This document shows, piece by piece, positions 1-11,027 of a stretch of 64,000 nucleotides of DNA. Where the stretch lies: assembly GCA_026724425.1 (NCBI GenBank), contig JAIUCV010000022.1:10044696-10108695 (forward strand). The letters run 5' to 3'. A program made the translations under genes and the position numbers. The notes beneath the pieces are model-generated. The model had not been told where the DNA came from, did not search any database, and saw only the letters and a program-made list of their open reading frames with translations. This DNA is from Erythrophleum ivorense (lineage: Eukaryota; Streptophyta; Magnoliopsida; Fabales; Fabaceae). How positions within the stretch are numbered: position 1 is the first letter of the stretch; each line of letters opens with the position of its first letter.

Positions 1-155
1 TGAGACATAATATTATAAGGCAGTTGCTAAAAGATAAAGTGATCTCAATCGAATTTGTAAGGTCAGAAGTAAATCTGGCAAATCCATTAACTAAGCCCCT
101 GGGGAAGAAACAAATTGATAACACATCAAGGAGAATGAGACTTAAGCCAATATGA
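1..155 (+). pseudogene. Ty1/copia polyprotein C-terminus (RNase H end), cut by window edge
   Basis: An open frame enters from the left edge and stops at 153-155. It reads as the last ~50 residues of a copia Pol, downstream of RNase H: RHNIIRQLLKD, then FVRSEVNLANPLTKPLG and RRMRLKPI before the stop. The pattern I..EFV.S..N.A.P.TK is the usual C-terminus of plant copia polyproteins, which cut, copy and integrate the element's own cDNA. What is seen is intact, but the rest lies outside the window, so whether the element is functional cannot be judged. The LTR at 713 follows in the same orientation. Confidence 0.85.
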
Positions 156-712
156 AATTAACAATAATGGTATCCCAACCTCTGTGATTGGAGCTCCCAT
201 GAAGGAGGTTCATATGAGTAAAAAAAAGTCATTTGTTAGTTCTGCTAGCATTAAAATTCTAGTCATTTCCCATGGTATGAGAAAGTGCTAAAATGTATTG
301 TTGATGAGGTTAGGCAAATGCTCTTAATGATTTTATATTTCTTATAGATGGTGTATTCATTGTAGATATACTTGATGAAATCACCTAGATGAATATAGAG
401 TGGGGCTGCTCCTATGAGATAGTGGCAAAATCTCTAGAGTATTCATTAAATACCAGGCGCGCGCATGGCCATTTAAAAGCTCAAAATTGCCCTTAACAGT
501 AGGAACTGCGAAGATATAATTTGACTAATAAGTCCTTTAGTATACAATCAAGAGTTGTTGGTTCATAAAAGTTTTAAACTTCACTGACAATTCTATGTAC
601 TAAGAATTATTGGTCTAGAGTCTAGTTCATAATCCAAAAGATACCAAATTCAAAATGATTATACTCGTGAATAACTCATATGGTAATGTTTCTTTTGACA
701 CATGTGGGGGAT
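156..712 (+). other. copia 3' untranslated region with polypurine tract
   Basis: This is non-coding sequence between the copia stop codon and the LTR. It ends in a purine-rich stretch, GTGGGGGA at about 704-711, directly before TGTTAG, which is the usual plus-strand primer and LTR start arrangement of plant copia elements. I see no other gene here. Confidence 0.6.
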
Positions 713-1529
713 TGTTAGAGCTTTAATGTGTGTGTGTGTGTCAAAAGAAGTCCCACATTGCTTAAAACAAAGGAAGTCTCAGTGTATATATACTAAGATG
801 TAATATTGGGCAAGTAAATGAGCAAAGAAGAGGAGTGGGCTCGTGTGCACAACAACGAGCCAACATAGGGGCAACACAGTTAAAAATCTCTAATTTCCCC
901 CATCTGTGCATGAGTTAGAGGCGCTCCTGGGCATTTTTTGCTGAAAATATTTTTGTAAAATACAAAAATATTTTGTTTACAATAAGCTTACTGGACAAAT
1001 TATATTTTTAGTAGTTTTAAATTTGGGATCATAAATTTTTGAAATTTCTGAACATTTAAATCTTTAATTATTAGTTTTGAATTTGGGATCATAAATTTCT
1101 GAAATTTCTAAATGTTTAAGCCTTTAATTATCAGTTTTAATTTTTCATAAACTAGCTTTTAATTTTAACGTTTAGAAACGAATTTTCTTAATTATTTTTT
1201 ATTCCCAACGTTCAAAACTAATTATTTTAATTAAATTGTCATTAACTGGTTTTATTGCTGCCCAACGTTTTGTCTGCGTTCTTGGCCTATAAAAGGCGAT
1301 GCATGGTGCCTGTATAATTTACACCGAGCTCTTAGACATCTCCAGAGCTTTCTCCTCTCTTCCTCCTCAGTTCTTTTGAGTTCTTTAGGTTTTTGTTGTT
1401 TTGTTTTCCTATTATAAGAAGAGTCCATTTAATCCTGGGTAGTTACTAACTTGTGGTGGAATAACTCTTAAGGACAGTGTCTTTAGGCACGACTCGAACC
1501 AAGTTATACTGACAATTGTATTTATTACA
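713..1529 (+). repeat. 3' LTR of a Ty1/copia element
   Basis: The LTR begins TGTTAGAG directly after the polypurine tract and can be closed at ...TTTATTACA (CA at 1528-1529), giving about 817 bp. It holds a (TG)n run near 727, a TATA box (TATAAAA, 1288-1294) and a pyrimidine-rich leader after it, as expected for the promoter and R region of an LTR. The 5' LTR is outside the window, so the right boundary is inferred from the TG...CA rule and is less certain than the left one. Confidence 0.65.
1012..1137 (+). repeat. 60-bp tandem repeat inside the copia LTR
   Basis: A 60-bp unit starting TAGTTTTAAATTTGGGATC at 1012 is repeated from 1072 with a few substitutions. A third partial copy follows (CAGTTTTAA at about 1131). 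Such repeats upstream of an LTR TATA box are often promoter-proximal enhancer repeats; that role is inference here. Confidence 0.75.
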
Positions 1530-1689
1530 GCCAAAACTAATTATATGGATCGGCCCAATTAGTAAATTTTTTATTTTCACACTTAACGTAACCTACTCAT
1601 TGTTATTGGGTCTAAGCTGGTCATGTCACCGAGCATGATAGATTACCTCTAATTTTAGAGGCAGATAGATGCATTGCTATAACTAAAGG

Positions 1690-2190
1690 GTGTAGGGAAG
1701 TGATGCAAGACCCTCTAGAAACCTTGTCCTAGGAATCTTTAACAATATGACACTTTACCTTAGCCTAACTAGAAAATAAGAATGTTGGTCAAAGGAAAGA
1801 CCCTAAGAAAATCTGTCTCTTAAAATCCTAGCCTCAAGACTCCACAAAGGATGACCAATCCTTTGATAAGTCATGTGAACTCTTAGAGAACACAAAGAAG
1901 CAAAGGCCTCACAAAGAATTGAATAATACTCAAATTTATTCATGATCTCTAAAATAGAGTACAATAGAAAGCCTTTTATAGGCAAAGTTTCTAAAAGTCT
2001 AAAATCCTAATAAAAGCTAAACTCTAAAATCTGATTAGAAATATTTTAAATGGTACTTAAAATCAAGGAACAAAGATTAGGATACTAATTTTAACTTAAT
2101 CTCAAAGATAAACTTTTTGACCAAGTTCTAAAAATAATAAAATAAATAAAAAACGAAATTCATAAAGAATTTTAGCCAAAACTGATCAGC
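1690..2190 (-). repeat. probable 3' LTR of the gypsy element
   Basis: This lies directly downstream of the gypsy coding end on the minus strand. It contains a good minus-strand TATA box within GCCTATAAAAGGC (plus 1971-1983), and the sequence after it resembles an LTR leader. The start may be the TGATCAG at about 2187 after a purine stretch; the end is not sharp because the partner LTR is missing. The 60-codon open frame inside (1985-1803) is not a gene. Confidence 0.45.
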
Positions 2191-2232
2191 TTCTTTAAGT
2201 AGTCACATGGGATGCTCATGCTTCATTAAAAA

Positions 2233-2508
2233 TCACATAGTTGACACATGATTCTTAATCTCTAGCAATTGGACTCTAATTGGGCCTTGGCACTCCTCTT
2301 GTAGAATGGTTAGTAATAACATACTTTTTACATCTTCTTGGGCCCTCTTTTGACTCAAATAAATGGGCTCTAAGTCATAAAACTTATGAATCAAGCAATT
2401 GAAGGCTTCTTTCATTGCTTTGGCCCTAACTCTTGTTATTGGGCCTCCTATGCCTTGTAATGGATCTTTAGGCATATTTGACTTGAACTCTTGGATTTTA
2501 ATTTGCAA
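2233..2508 (-). pseudogene. gypsy polyprotein C-terminal tail
   Basis: About 91 residues contain GGPITRVRAKAMKEAF, the Gly-Pro-(I/M)-T-R-x-R-A-K motif that ends many plant Ty3/gypsy polyproteins. It is the continuation of the integrase end at 5314, separated from it by the solo LTR at 2520-5242. The stop is at 2233-2235. The first ATG is only the first after the insertion junction, not a real start. Confidence 0.7.
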
Positions 2509-2595
2509 ATCACGTCCTTTGTAACAACCGGGAAAAAGGAAAGAAAAGAACAGAAAAGCTGAAAAATTTTCGAAGGGCTAAAAATTTTCTACATC

Positions 2596-2812
2596 TGCTA
2601 GCTATAGCCTAGCTATAGCAAATGTACCTATTCGCTATAGCGAGAGTGCTTTTTCGCTATAGCAAAAATGCTTCTAGCTATAGCGAGTGCGGGCAACCCA
2701 TACAAAAACTAGGGCGTTGCTCGCCGTAGCGAGTGCCATAGCGAAAGCGGGGGGTCTGAAACTGATATGTGCTCGCCGTAGCAAGGGTTATTCTTCGCTA
2801 TAACGAGGGTAA
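2596..2812 (+). repeat. array of GCTATAGC / GCCGTAGC motifs
   Basis: About nine copies of a short near-palindrome (GCTATAGC, often extended to CGCTATAGCG, with variants GCCGTAGC and GCTATAAC) are spread over ~215 bp near the start of the solo LTR. Spacing is irregular. Function is unknown; clustered palindromes close to an LTR start could bind a protein or form structured RNA. Confidence 0.7.
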
Positions 2813-3549
2813 GTCCAGAAAAGTGTGAAAAAAGAGAATTTGACTTCTTAAAGTGTCTAGATTCATTCTTTCTCTGTAAATCGACCTAAGCTTCGACCAA
2901 GAGAGAGAAAAAGGGCTGTGGAGAGAGAAAGAGACCTAGAGAAGGAAGGAGAACAAGCAAAAAGGTAAGCAAGCTTGAGATTTCTATAGTTTTTCTTCTT
3001 AGCATGTTATTCTTCTCTCTTTGCCCTCTCTTTCTATGGTTTTGGTAGTTGATTTGGGTTTGGTTCAGAAGAGAGAAAATGGAAAATCACTCTTGAAGAA
3101 GGGTAGAACTCATGTATCTTCACTTCTTCTTCTTTACTTTCCTTTTTGAGAGCTTGAGAGAGGAAGGATAATGAGTGGAATTCTAGAGAGAGAATCCCTA
3201 GTTTCTTACATGTGTAGTGGGGGTTTGCTTCGATGAAGAGCCCCTTTAGCTTTGTAGGTGTTTATTTGAGTTATGAGAGAATAATTCCATGCTCTTTGTT
3301 GTGCCTAGGCTCAAAGGAAGCAACTCCATCTAGTTGTGAGTGTGAAATCAAGAAGGGAGAAGAGAAATTGAAAGGGAAGGCTTGTGTTAGCCGATAAGGT
3401 AGCTCTCCACTCTTTCTTGTTGCATTCTTGGATGTGTAATAGTTATTGTATGCTTGTGTATGTACTTGTATGATGAGACATGCCATTTGATGTTGCCTTG
3501 ATGCATTGGTACCAATATGCTTATGATATAAATTGTGGAAATTGCTTGG

Positions 3550-3670
3550 GTAAGGTGGTGCCGAAAGACCTTTGAGACGGGTGAGGTGGAGCCAAAAGTC
3601 CATAAACCAAGGGTGAGGCCAATCCAAAAGTCCCAATACTCGGGTGAGGCTAGACCAAAAGTCCCTAGAG
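3550..3670 (+). repeat. three ~45-bp tandem repeats in the solo LTR
   Basis: The pattern GGTGAGG(C/T)...CCAAAAGTCC occurs three times in a row. Similar units (GGTGAGGCAAGTCCAAAATCC) lie at 63350-63510, which links the two LTR fragments at the ends of the window. Confidence 0.65.
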
Positions 3671-5313
3671 CTTATTCTTGGCATTGATATGATATTCATG
3701 GCATGAAAAGCATGTGTTGTGTAATTGTGAATGGTTGCATGCTTTGACTTGTTATATGCCTTGATTGCTTCTTTGAATGAGTATGAGCTATTGAGATTCT
3801 CTAAATCTCACCCCCTTCCCTCTCCTATCTTAACATGTTAGGTGAAGCTCAAGGAGAACCAAGTGCACACCAAGGAACCTAGTTGAGCATGCTTAGGGAA
3901 TTGTGTAGTTATTTTAGTTCTTTTGTTGTAAAAAGGTGCCAAAATGAATATGCACCTATTATTTTGAGATGTAAATATTTGAGAAAGTGTAAAAGTATGT
4001 ATAAGTGACGTATGAACTTTGGAGTGAGTCAAAGCAATGAAAATGTAGAATTTGGCCCTTTTGTGGCTTACATGTAATAGTGCATTTTGTTCCGTAGCAT
4101 AGTGAATTTGGAATGTATGATGACTTGGATCACTTGGGGGCAATTTATATATGCTATGTTTATACTTTTAAACTTACCCAAGAGATGCTAGAACATGTGG
4201 GAGGCCAATTGGACCCACTTTGAACCATTTTGGGTGCCAAAACCGTCATAGTTGTGAGCTCTGTCAAAGTATGACCAGATGAACTCTTCTTGATATGAAA
4301 TTTGGCATGCCTCTAAAGTTTATTGAGAGCTTCTTGAGAAGCTAAAGTGGATAATATTTGGAGGTTTAGGGAATATTTGGCGAATTGTTGAAGTTTAAAA
4401 ATTTTGATGGTTTTGGTCATGGTATTATGCAACTAGTCCGAAAATAAATCCATGTCATTCATGGACTAAATGGTGTCCAATTATCATGAAATTTTATGAG
4501 CATAAACTAGATATCTACAGTGACCTATAAACTGTAAGTACCTCAATTGGAGGTCTGTAGAGGGAGAAACGACTTTCCGAAGTTCTGTATCAGCATCAGG
4601 GAAGCTATCCGACCTTTGTTACTGTTCCATCCGTTTTCGAGGTCTAAGAGCTCCTGAACTGATCTGGACTTATTTTTATCCTCTAGTTAACATCTGTAGC
4701 TTTCTAAATTGGTATAGTTTTCCCAGATTGGATTTTTGTGAAATTAATTACGAATTTTTGAAGTTCATGACAGTAAGTTGCACCAGTACCAGGGACAGCC
4801 GGACCTTTGTCTCTTTTTTGATATCAAAGATGGTCCAAACGCTGAGATTGTGGTTGAGAGTTATTTTTAGTGTGAAGTTAACATCCAAATCTTTCCAGAG
4901 AGCTATGATTTGCTTGATTCTCATTTTTTTAGAATTAGTTATGATTTTCCAAAGTTAGAGCCAAAAATCTGACTTTTGGGCTCATTTGAGAAATTGCATT
5001 TTCTTAGTTTTTGGCTTCATATCCGTGGTTATGGGTGGTTTGAGGCTATGTACAAGTTTTATAAATGATAATTGAGTAGAGGATGTGAATGATGGGTTCA
5101 CGGGACCCACGGGGCAAAATATGACTGGTTGAATACTGACTTAAAGTAGTACAATACTACGGTTTTGATCATTTTCTTTGGAAATCATATGGAATCAAAC
5201 CTAGAGGGAGATGAGTTAGAGTTAAGTCATTATGGTGTTACATCCTTGGGCCTGAAGCTTAGCAACATATCCTTCATCAGGTCCACTTCTATGCTCAGCA
5301 AGGTTTCTTGGTG

Positions 5314-6615
5314 CTATTGCATCATTCCCCCTTCGTGAAAAGGATTTGTCCTTGAATATGCAATATCAAAGGAGAAGAGATCAGCTACATTAAAAGTAGC
5401 ATTAATATTTCCATAAGAACTAGGCAAGTTAATTCTATAAGTATTATCATTAATCTTTTCAAGAACTTGAAAGGGGCCATTTCCTCTAGGTTGGAGTTTT
5501 GACTTCCTTTGCTCCATAAAATGTTCTTTTCGTAAGTGAACCCACACCCAATCGTCAGGTTCAAACACCACACACCTTTTGCCCTTGTTAAATTGGTTGG
5601 CAATTTGCTCATTTCTTCTTTCAATGTTGGCTTTCACCTTCTCATGTAAATCCTACACAAACTTAGCCTTCTTAGCACCATCGAGATTAGTAAACTCATG
5701 TAAAGGTAAAGGGCGCAAATCTAATGGAGTTAAAAAATTAAAGCCATAAATAATTTCAAAAGGAGAGAATTTTGTAGTAGAATGAACAACACAATTATAA
5801 GCAAATTTGACATGGGGTAAACAATTCTCCCAATTCTTAAGATTCTTTTGAATGATAGCTCTCAATAAAGTAGAAAGGGTTTTATTAACAACATCGGCCT
5901 GCTCGTTTGTTTGTGGATGTGCTGTAGTAGAAAACAAAAGCTTAGTGCTAAGTTTATTCCACAACATTTTCCAAAAATAACTCAAGAATTTCACATCTCT
6001 ATCACTAACAATAGTTCTTGGTATATCATGCAATCTAACAATCTCTTTGAAAAACAATTATGCCACATACACAGCATCATTGGTTTTGGAACAAACAATA
6101 AAATGTGCCATTTTATTAAACATATCCACAACAACAAAGACACTATCTTTCCCAGTGGAAGATTTAGGCAAACCCAAAACAATGTCCATAGAAATATTAG
6201 TCCATAGGTGAGAAGGAACTGGTAAAGGGGAATACAAGCCAAGTGATTGAATTCTAGACTTAGCATACTTACAAGTAATACATCTAGAACAAACAACAAC
6301 CACATCTTTTCTCATGCCAAGCCAATAAAAATGCTCATTTAAAAGAGCCAAAGTCTTTTCTATACCAAAATGGCCCATTAATTCCCCGCCATAAGTCTCC
6401 TTAACAAGAAGCTCACAAATGGAACACATAGGAATACATAACTTGTTCTTTTTGAAAAGGAATCCATCAAACCTGTAATAGTCATTAGCACCATACAATT
6501 CACAAGATTTCCAAATATCAGCAAAATCAGAATCAGACTCATACATGCCTTTTAACATCTCAAAACTTATCAATCTAACATGCATGGAAGTAATCAAAAT
6601 ATAACGCCTAGACAA
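5314..6615 (-). pseudogene. gypsy integrase with C-terminal region
   Basis: The minus-strand frame reads the integrase zinc-binding region (GHFGIEKTLALL.. then CSRCITCK, an H..H..C-x2-C pattern), the catalytic core (WTNISMDIVLGLP with the first Asp; IVSDRDVKF with the second), then HPQTNEQADVVN, and the C-terminal PRGNGPFQVLEKIND and FNVADLFSFD. The frame is almost continuous across four open pieces (6615-6058, 6057-5653, 5637-5314), interrupted by stops near 6057 and 5640. The enzyme would join element cDNA to host DNA. No clear chromodomain is seen before the solo LTR cuts the tail. Confidence 0.8.
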
Positions 6616-6642
6616 TGCATCAGCTACAATATTTTCCTTTCC

Positions 6643-7166
6643 CTACTTATGCTTAATCACATAAGGGAAGGTTTCAATAAATTCAAGCCAACTTGCATGC
6701 CTTTTGTTCAATTTACCCTGGGACTTAAAAAACTTAAGACTTTCATGATCAGAAGGGATAATAAATTCTTTAGGCCACAAATAATGTTGCCAAGTTTCTA
6801 AAGTCCGTTTCAAGGCATACTGCTCTTTATCATATGTGGAATAATTTAAAGCAAGACCACTCAATTTCTCACTGAAATATGCAATAGTTTAGAATCCTGC
6901 ATCAACACACCACTTATGCCTATACCAAAAGCGTCACACTTAATTTCAAAAACCTTAGTAAAATTAGGCAACACAAGTACAGGGGCATTAGTTAGTTTTT
7001 CTTTCGGTATGTTAAAAGTACACTCTTGTGCTTCACCCCACTTGAATGCCACATTCTTTCTTACCAAATCATTCAAAGAGGCAGCAAGAGTAGAGAAGTC
7101 CTTCACTAACTGCATATAGAAGCTTGCCAATCCATGAAAGCTCTTTACTTCACTCGCATTAGCCAT
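6643..7166 (-). pseudogene. gypsy RNase H region
   Basis: The frames read the RT connection and RNase H region: SFHGLASFY, DAFGIGISGVLMQD, then LNYSTYDKEQYAL and WQHYLWPKEF, ending KFFKSQGKLNKRHASW. This is the standard Ty3/gypsy RNase H order. The frame changes near 6862 and a stop follows at the 3' side near 6643, so it is broken. Confidence 0.75.
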
Positions 7167-8061
7167 TCTCGGATTGCTTTGACCTTCTTCTCGTCCACTT
7201 GTATGCCACGAACTGCTACAACAAATCTAAGAAAAACCATAGAATTCAAACAAAAAGAACACTTCTCTAAATTGGCAAAGAGTTTATTCTCCCTAAGTAC
7301 AACAAACACATCATGCAAATGACTCACATGCTCTTCTAGACTCTTAGAGTAAATCAAAATGTCATCAAAGTAAACCACAACAAACCTACCAATGAAAGGT
7401 CTAAAGACATGGTTCATTAAACTCATGAAAGTGTTAGGTGAGTTAGTCAAGCCAAATGGCATAACTAACCATTTATATAACCCAAACTTGGTCTTAAAAG
7501 CAGTTTTTCATTCATCACCTTCTTTCGTCCTAATCTGATGGTAACCACTTCTAAGATCAATTTTAGAGAAAACACATGCACCGTGCAACTCATCAAGTAT
7601 ATCATCTAACCTAGGGATAGGATAGTGATATTTTACTGTTATTTTGTTGATGGCACGACAATCTACACACATCCGTCACTTGCCATCCTTTTTGGGCATA
7701 AGAATCATCGGGACAGCACACGGACTCAGACTTTCACGAACAAAGCCTTTCTTCATGAGCTCTTTCACTTGATATTGTATTTCCTTAGTCTCGTCTAGAT
7801 TTGCTCGATAAGCGGATCTATAGGGGATAGATGCTCTTAGGATAAAGTCTATACGATACTCAATGCCTCTTAAAAGGGGTAATCCATCAGGTATTTTCTC
7901 TGGGAACAAGTCACAAAATTCATGCAATAAAGACGTAACACTAGCAGGCAAAGAGTGATCAAATTGTCGATAGTAAGATAAACATCTTTATAAAGCAATA
8001 AAAAGACATTTTCACAAATAAGAGCTCTCTTGATCTCACTTCTACCAAAAAATAAACTCAC
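7145..8061 (-). pseudogene. gypsy reverse transcriptase
   Basis: The frames show the RT entry (GFVRESLSPCAVP, LMPKKDGK), the middle fingers region across a stop at about 7674, then MPFGLTNSPNTFMSLMN and FVVVYFDDILIYSKS with the catalytic YFDD typical of Ty3/gypsy. Stops near 7676 and 7463 and frame changes at both ends make it inactive, although the active-site residues remain. Confidence 0.85.
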
Positions 8062-9008
8062 TTTCTTTTTTCATGTTTTTCTCTAATTTTCTTTTCCTTT
8101 CTACTGAGCTCTCCTCTCTCTTGCTTCTTCTCATTCTCAACACTCACACTCACTTTACCTTTCTTTTCTTGCTCTCTCTTTTTACACTCTCGTTCAATTT
8201 TTAACTGATCCTTATATGCTTGAATAGAATTAAGAGGGGTCAACACAATGGTCTTACCATTAAAAACAAAGGAGTAATAATTTTTATATCCATCATGTTT
8301 TACCTTTCTGTCAAATTGCCATGGCCTACCAAGTAACAAGTGACCAGCATACATGAGTGCTACATCACCAAGAATCTCAGCATGATAATTACCAATAGAA
8401 AAAGAGATGAACACTTGTTTTGTGACCTTTACCTCCCCACTATCATTAAGCCATTGTAATTTATAAGGGGTAGGGTGCCTCAAAGTAGGCAAGTTCAGCT
8501 TTTCCACAAGTAAAGTACTAGCTACATTTGTGCAGCTACCACCATCAATAATCAAACTACATACCTTCTTGTGGATGAAACAACGAGTATGGAAAATATG
8601 TTCACGCTGCTCTACCTTGAGATCTTCTTTAGGTTGAATGTTGAAAGCACGCCTAGCTATAAGGGCTTTACCATTTATAGCTTCAGTTAACTCTAAATAT
8701 GAGTTATCAGTTAAGGGTGGCATCTCATCCTCCTCAGACTCACTACTAGCACTAGTCACATCACCATTCTCAAGAATAATCATAGTTTGTTTGTTAGGAT
8801 ATTGTGAAGCAATGTGACCAAAACTATTACATTTAAAACATCTAACCTTAAAGGAAGAAGCAGTAGGATTAGAAGATGATAAAGGTTTTGAATCAGTTTT
8901 ACCCTTAACCTGAAAGGGTTTTACCTTACTTTCCTCCTTAGACTTGAAATTGGTCTTTGGCTTGAAGGGGACTTTGGAATCCCTCCAAGAACTCGAGTTA
9001 GATGTCAC
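8058..9008 (-). pseudogene. gypsy gag zinc knuckle and protease
   Basis: A 316-codon frame holds a nucleocapsid knuckle CFKCNSFGHIASQYPN. The expected CX2CX4HX4C has its last Cys replaced by Tyr. Next comes an acidic linker, then a protease with LIIDGGSCTNVAS, the Asp active-site region of this plant gypsy group, and GHLLLGRPWQFDRKV. The C-terminus is a charged Lys/Glu-rich linker. It shares a frame with the two gag pieces upstream (9308-9018 and 9767-9312); single stops separate the three. Confidence 0.8.
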
Positions 9009-9017
9009 TTTCAGTTT

Positions 9018-9767
9018 TTATCGAGCCCTTAGTTGCTTTTCCACCTTGATAGCTCTATGCAAGAGCTCCTCCATATCTAGGTAATTGTATAAATCAACTT
9101 GGGAAACTATTTCAGGATTTAAGCCTTCAATGAATCGGGTCATCGTTGCTTCACGGTCTTCCTCTACATTTGCCTTAATTATGGCAACCTCCATTTCTTG
9201 ATAGTAATCCTCTACACTTATGGAATCTTGTTTCAGCTTTTGAAGCCTCTTATGCAATTCCTTATAATTGTAACTAGGGACAAACCGTTTACGCATGATA
9301 GTTTTCATCTCCTACCAATCACGAATTGGACCTTCACTTATATGTCTTTTAGTGAGTAAGAGCTGATCCCACCAGATGCTAGCATAATTAGTAAACTCCA
9401 CTGCAGCAAGTTTTACTTTCTTCGCCTCAGTGTAAGAGTGGCACTCGAACACATGCTCCACTCTTCTTTCCCAATCTAAGTATTGGTCCGGGTCATTTTT
9501 CTCGAGGAATGAGGGAATCTTCATCTTGATGTTTCCAATACCACCATCCTTATTGGACGATGATTGTCTACCTCTCCAAGTATGGGACTCCTCAAAGTCG
9601 AACTCAACATCATCATCAAGGTCCACTTGGGCTTGCCTCCTGTGGGTCGTCCTATTGGAAGAAGACTCCACATCATCTAATCTGGCACTAAGTTTCTCAA
9701 GATTACTTTGAACGGCTTTAATCCAGACTTTCATGTCAAAGTCATTGTGTTTAGATTTTCTAGACAT
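9018..9767 (-). pseudogene. gypsy Gag N-terminal and capsid region
   Basis: Two pieces in one frame, 9767-9312 and 9308-9018, are separated by a TAG near 9312 and followed by a TAA near 9015. The protein shows a coiled N-terminus (VQSNLEKLSARLDDVESS), a basic/acidic linker, and the retrotransposon gag core: KMKIPSFLEKNDPDQYLDWE, WWDQL, then YYQEMEVAIIKA and RFIEGLNPEI. It would form the particle shell. The ATG at 9767 is the likely start. Confidence 0.75.
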
Positions 9768-10378
9768 CCTGAAATATTAATTTGTACAAAAACAAGCAAA
9801 GAAAGATATAGGACCTCGCAACTCACTAGCTTACGTGTTTACACTCAAGAATAGTAATTTACTCGTGTTTACTCTCAAAATTTGGCTTTTATCAAGATGG
9901 TATACTCTAACCTTTTACCACTCAACAATTTGCTTCTTACAAGTGTTCTAAGCAAGTCACAAGCAAATCAGAAGAAAAGATCAAACTAGTGGCAATCAAA
10001 TCCTAAAATACAAATTTTCAAAGAATCAAACAAAGGAGAAAAAGAAATGTGTAACAAAAAAGGAAGGAGGAAAGGAAAAAAGACAAGGAAGAAGGGAAGT
10101 TTGGATGGCTTGGAAAGAAGGAGAAGGAAAGGGAAAATATGAAAATAGGAAACTACTTGGGAACTAAGTTAATCAAAATAGGAAACTATTTGCAATTCAA
10201 GTTTTAAACAATTAGAAAAGAAAATCCTTACTTGAATGCAAATAGGAAAGTAGATAACTTGGTAGCTACTTAATGCAATTAAATTAGGAAACTAACTCCA
10301 ATTAGAAAATTAACTCTAAACTTTAAGTTTTCAACTTTGAATTTGCACAACTTGCAATTTTGAATTTTGCAATCTGAA

Positions 10379-10467
10379 TTTTTTTTCTTTTTTTTTTTCA
10401 CTCCTTTTTTTTACTTTTTTTTTGAATTTTTTTTCTTTGATTTTTTTTTAAGTATCACACTTTTTTT
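10379..10467 (+). repeat. poly-T-rich low-complexity tract
   Basis: Nearly pure T runs broken by short C/A/G steps. This is non-coding, in the gypsy leader region (A-rich on the element's own strand). Confidence 0.8.
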
Positions 10468-10630
10468 TTGAATGAGGATGGAAGCCCACAACAATCAAAA
10501 AAAGCAGAAGATAGAAGATAAAAGTGAAGATAAAAAAAGTAACACAAATAGAAAGAAAGAAAATACGAAGGACAATGGAAGTGAAACACAAAGATATACC
10601 TTGCATCAGTGAATCAAAGCTATGATATCA

Positions 10631-11027
10631 GGAAGGATCTCCTAGAAAACTCTTTCGAACGCTATTATTATCCTCAACTGGAACTGTCGTGGTATGGGAA
10701 GAACCACAACAGTTTAAAGACTAAGAAAATTACTATGTGCATGTAATTCTAGTTTTTTCTTTTAATGGAAACTTCGTAGTTTGTAAATAGGATTGCTATG
10801 ATTCAAAATCTTGGAAATCGATGTTTTTGGGGCTCGGATGCACACTGAGAGAGTGCGGGTTTATTTTTGTCTAGAAGAAATCTATGCAGGTGGATGTTCT
10901 TGATTGCGCATCCCATTGTTACGCACATCTTAGTACACGGATTCAGGTCAGATTGTTTTTCTCTTTTATTTATGGTTATCCTAATCGTTTGAAACATAAT
11001 TTATTATGGACTTGGTTTTAAAAAATG
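10631..11027 (+). mobile_element. fragment of an L1 LINE: start of the endonuclease
   Basis: Plus-strand sequence reads the N-terminus of a plant L1 ORF2 endonuclease (NWNCRGMG-like start, then RLRKLLC). It is closely similar to 20735-21135, where the same family continues into reverse transcriptase. Here the match ends at about 11027 after TTATTTATGG...TTATGGACTTGG, and AT-rich DNA follows. Stops and a frame change are present. Its left edge coincides with the broken 5' end of the gypsy element. Confidence 0.7.

Larger units (their letters stand above)
2520..5242 (+). mobile_element. solo LTR of a second Ty3/gypsy family
   Basis: The segment starts TGTAACAACC and ends GGTGTTACA, giving the short inverted ends TGTAAC/GTTACA, and is flanked by a perfect 5-bp duplication TCCTT (2515-2519 and 5243-5247). 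It lies inside the tail of the gypsy polyprotein and carries no gag or pol itself, which fits an LTR left after recombination between the two LTRs of an element. Its length, 2.7 kb, suits long-LTR plant gypsy families. It holds an array of GCTATAGC-like motifs (2596-2812) and three ~45-bp GTGAGG...AAAAGTCC repeats (3550-3670). Frames of 60-140 codons within it resemble nothing I know. Confidence 0.8.
1690..10630 (-). mobile_element. Ty3/gypsy (chromovirus-like) retrotransposon, decayed, split by a solo LTR
   Basis: The minus strand reads in order gag (9767-9018), zinc knuckle and protease (9008-8058), reverse transcriptase (about 8000-7145), RNase H (7166-6643), integrase with its C-terminal region (6615-5314), a last coding piece (2508-2233) and a probable 3' LTR. 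The order PR-RT-RH-IN is Ty3/gypsy. The integrase C-terminus resembles the CRM/chromovirus group (FNVADL, SRTNPF), but the clade is uncertain. Coding frames shift at least twice and contain stops, so it is dead. A 2.7-kb solo LTR of another family interrupts it at 2520-5242. No 5' LTR was found to the right of gag; the element seems cut near 10630 against an L1 fragment. Outer limits are approximate. Confidence 0.8.

Noticed and set aside
3271..3699. 142-codon minus-strand open frame
   Set aside because: It lies wholly within the solo LTR, across tandem repeats, and resembles no protein.
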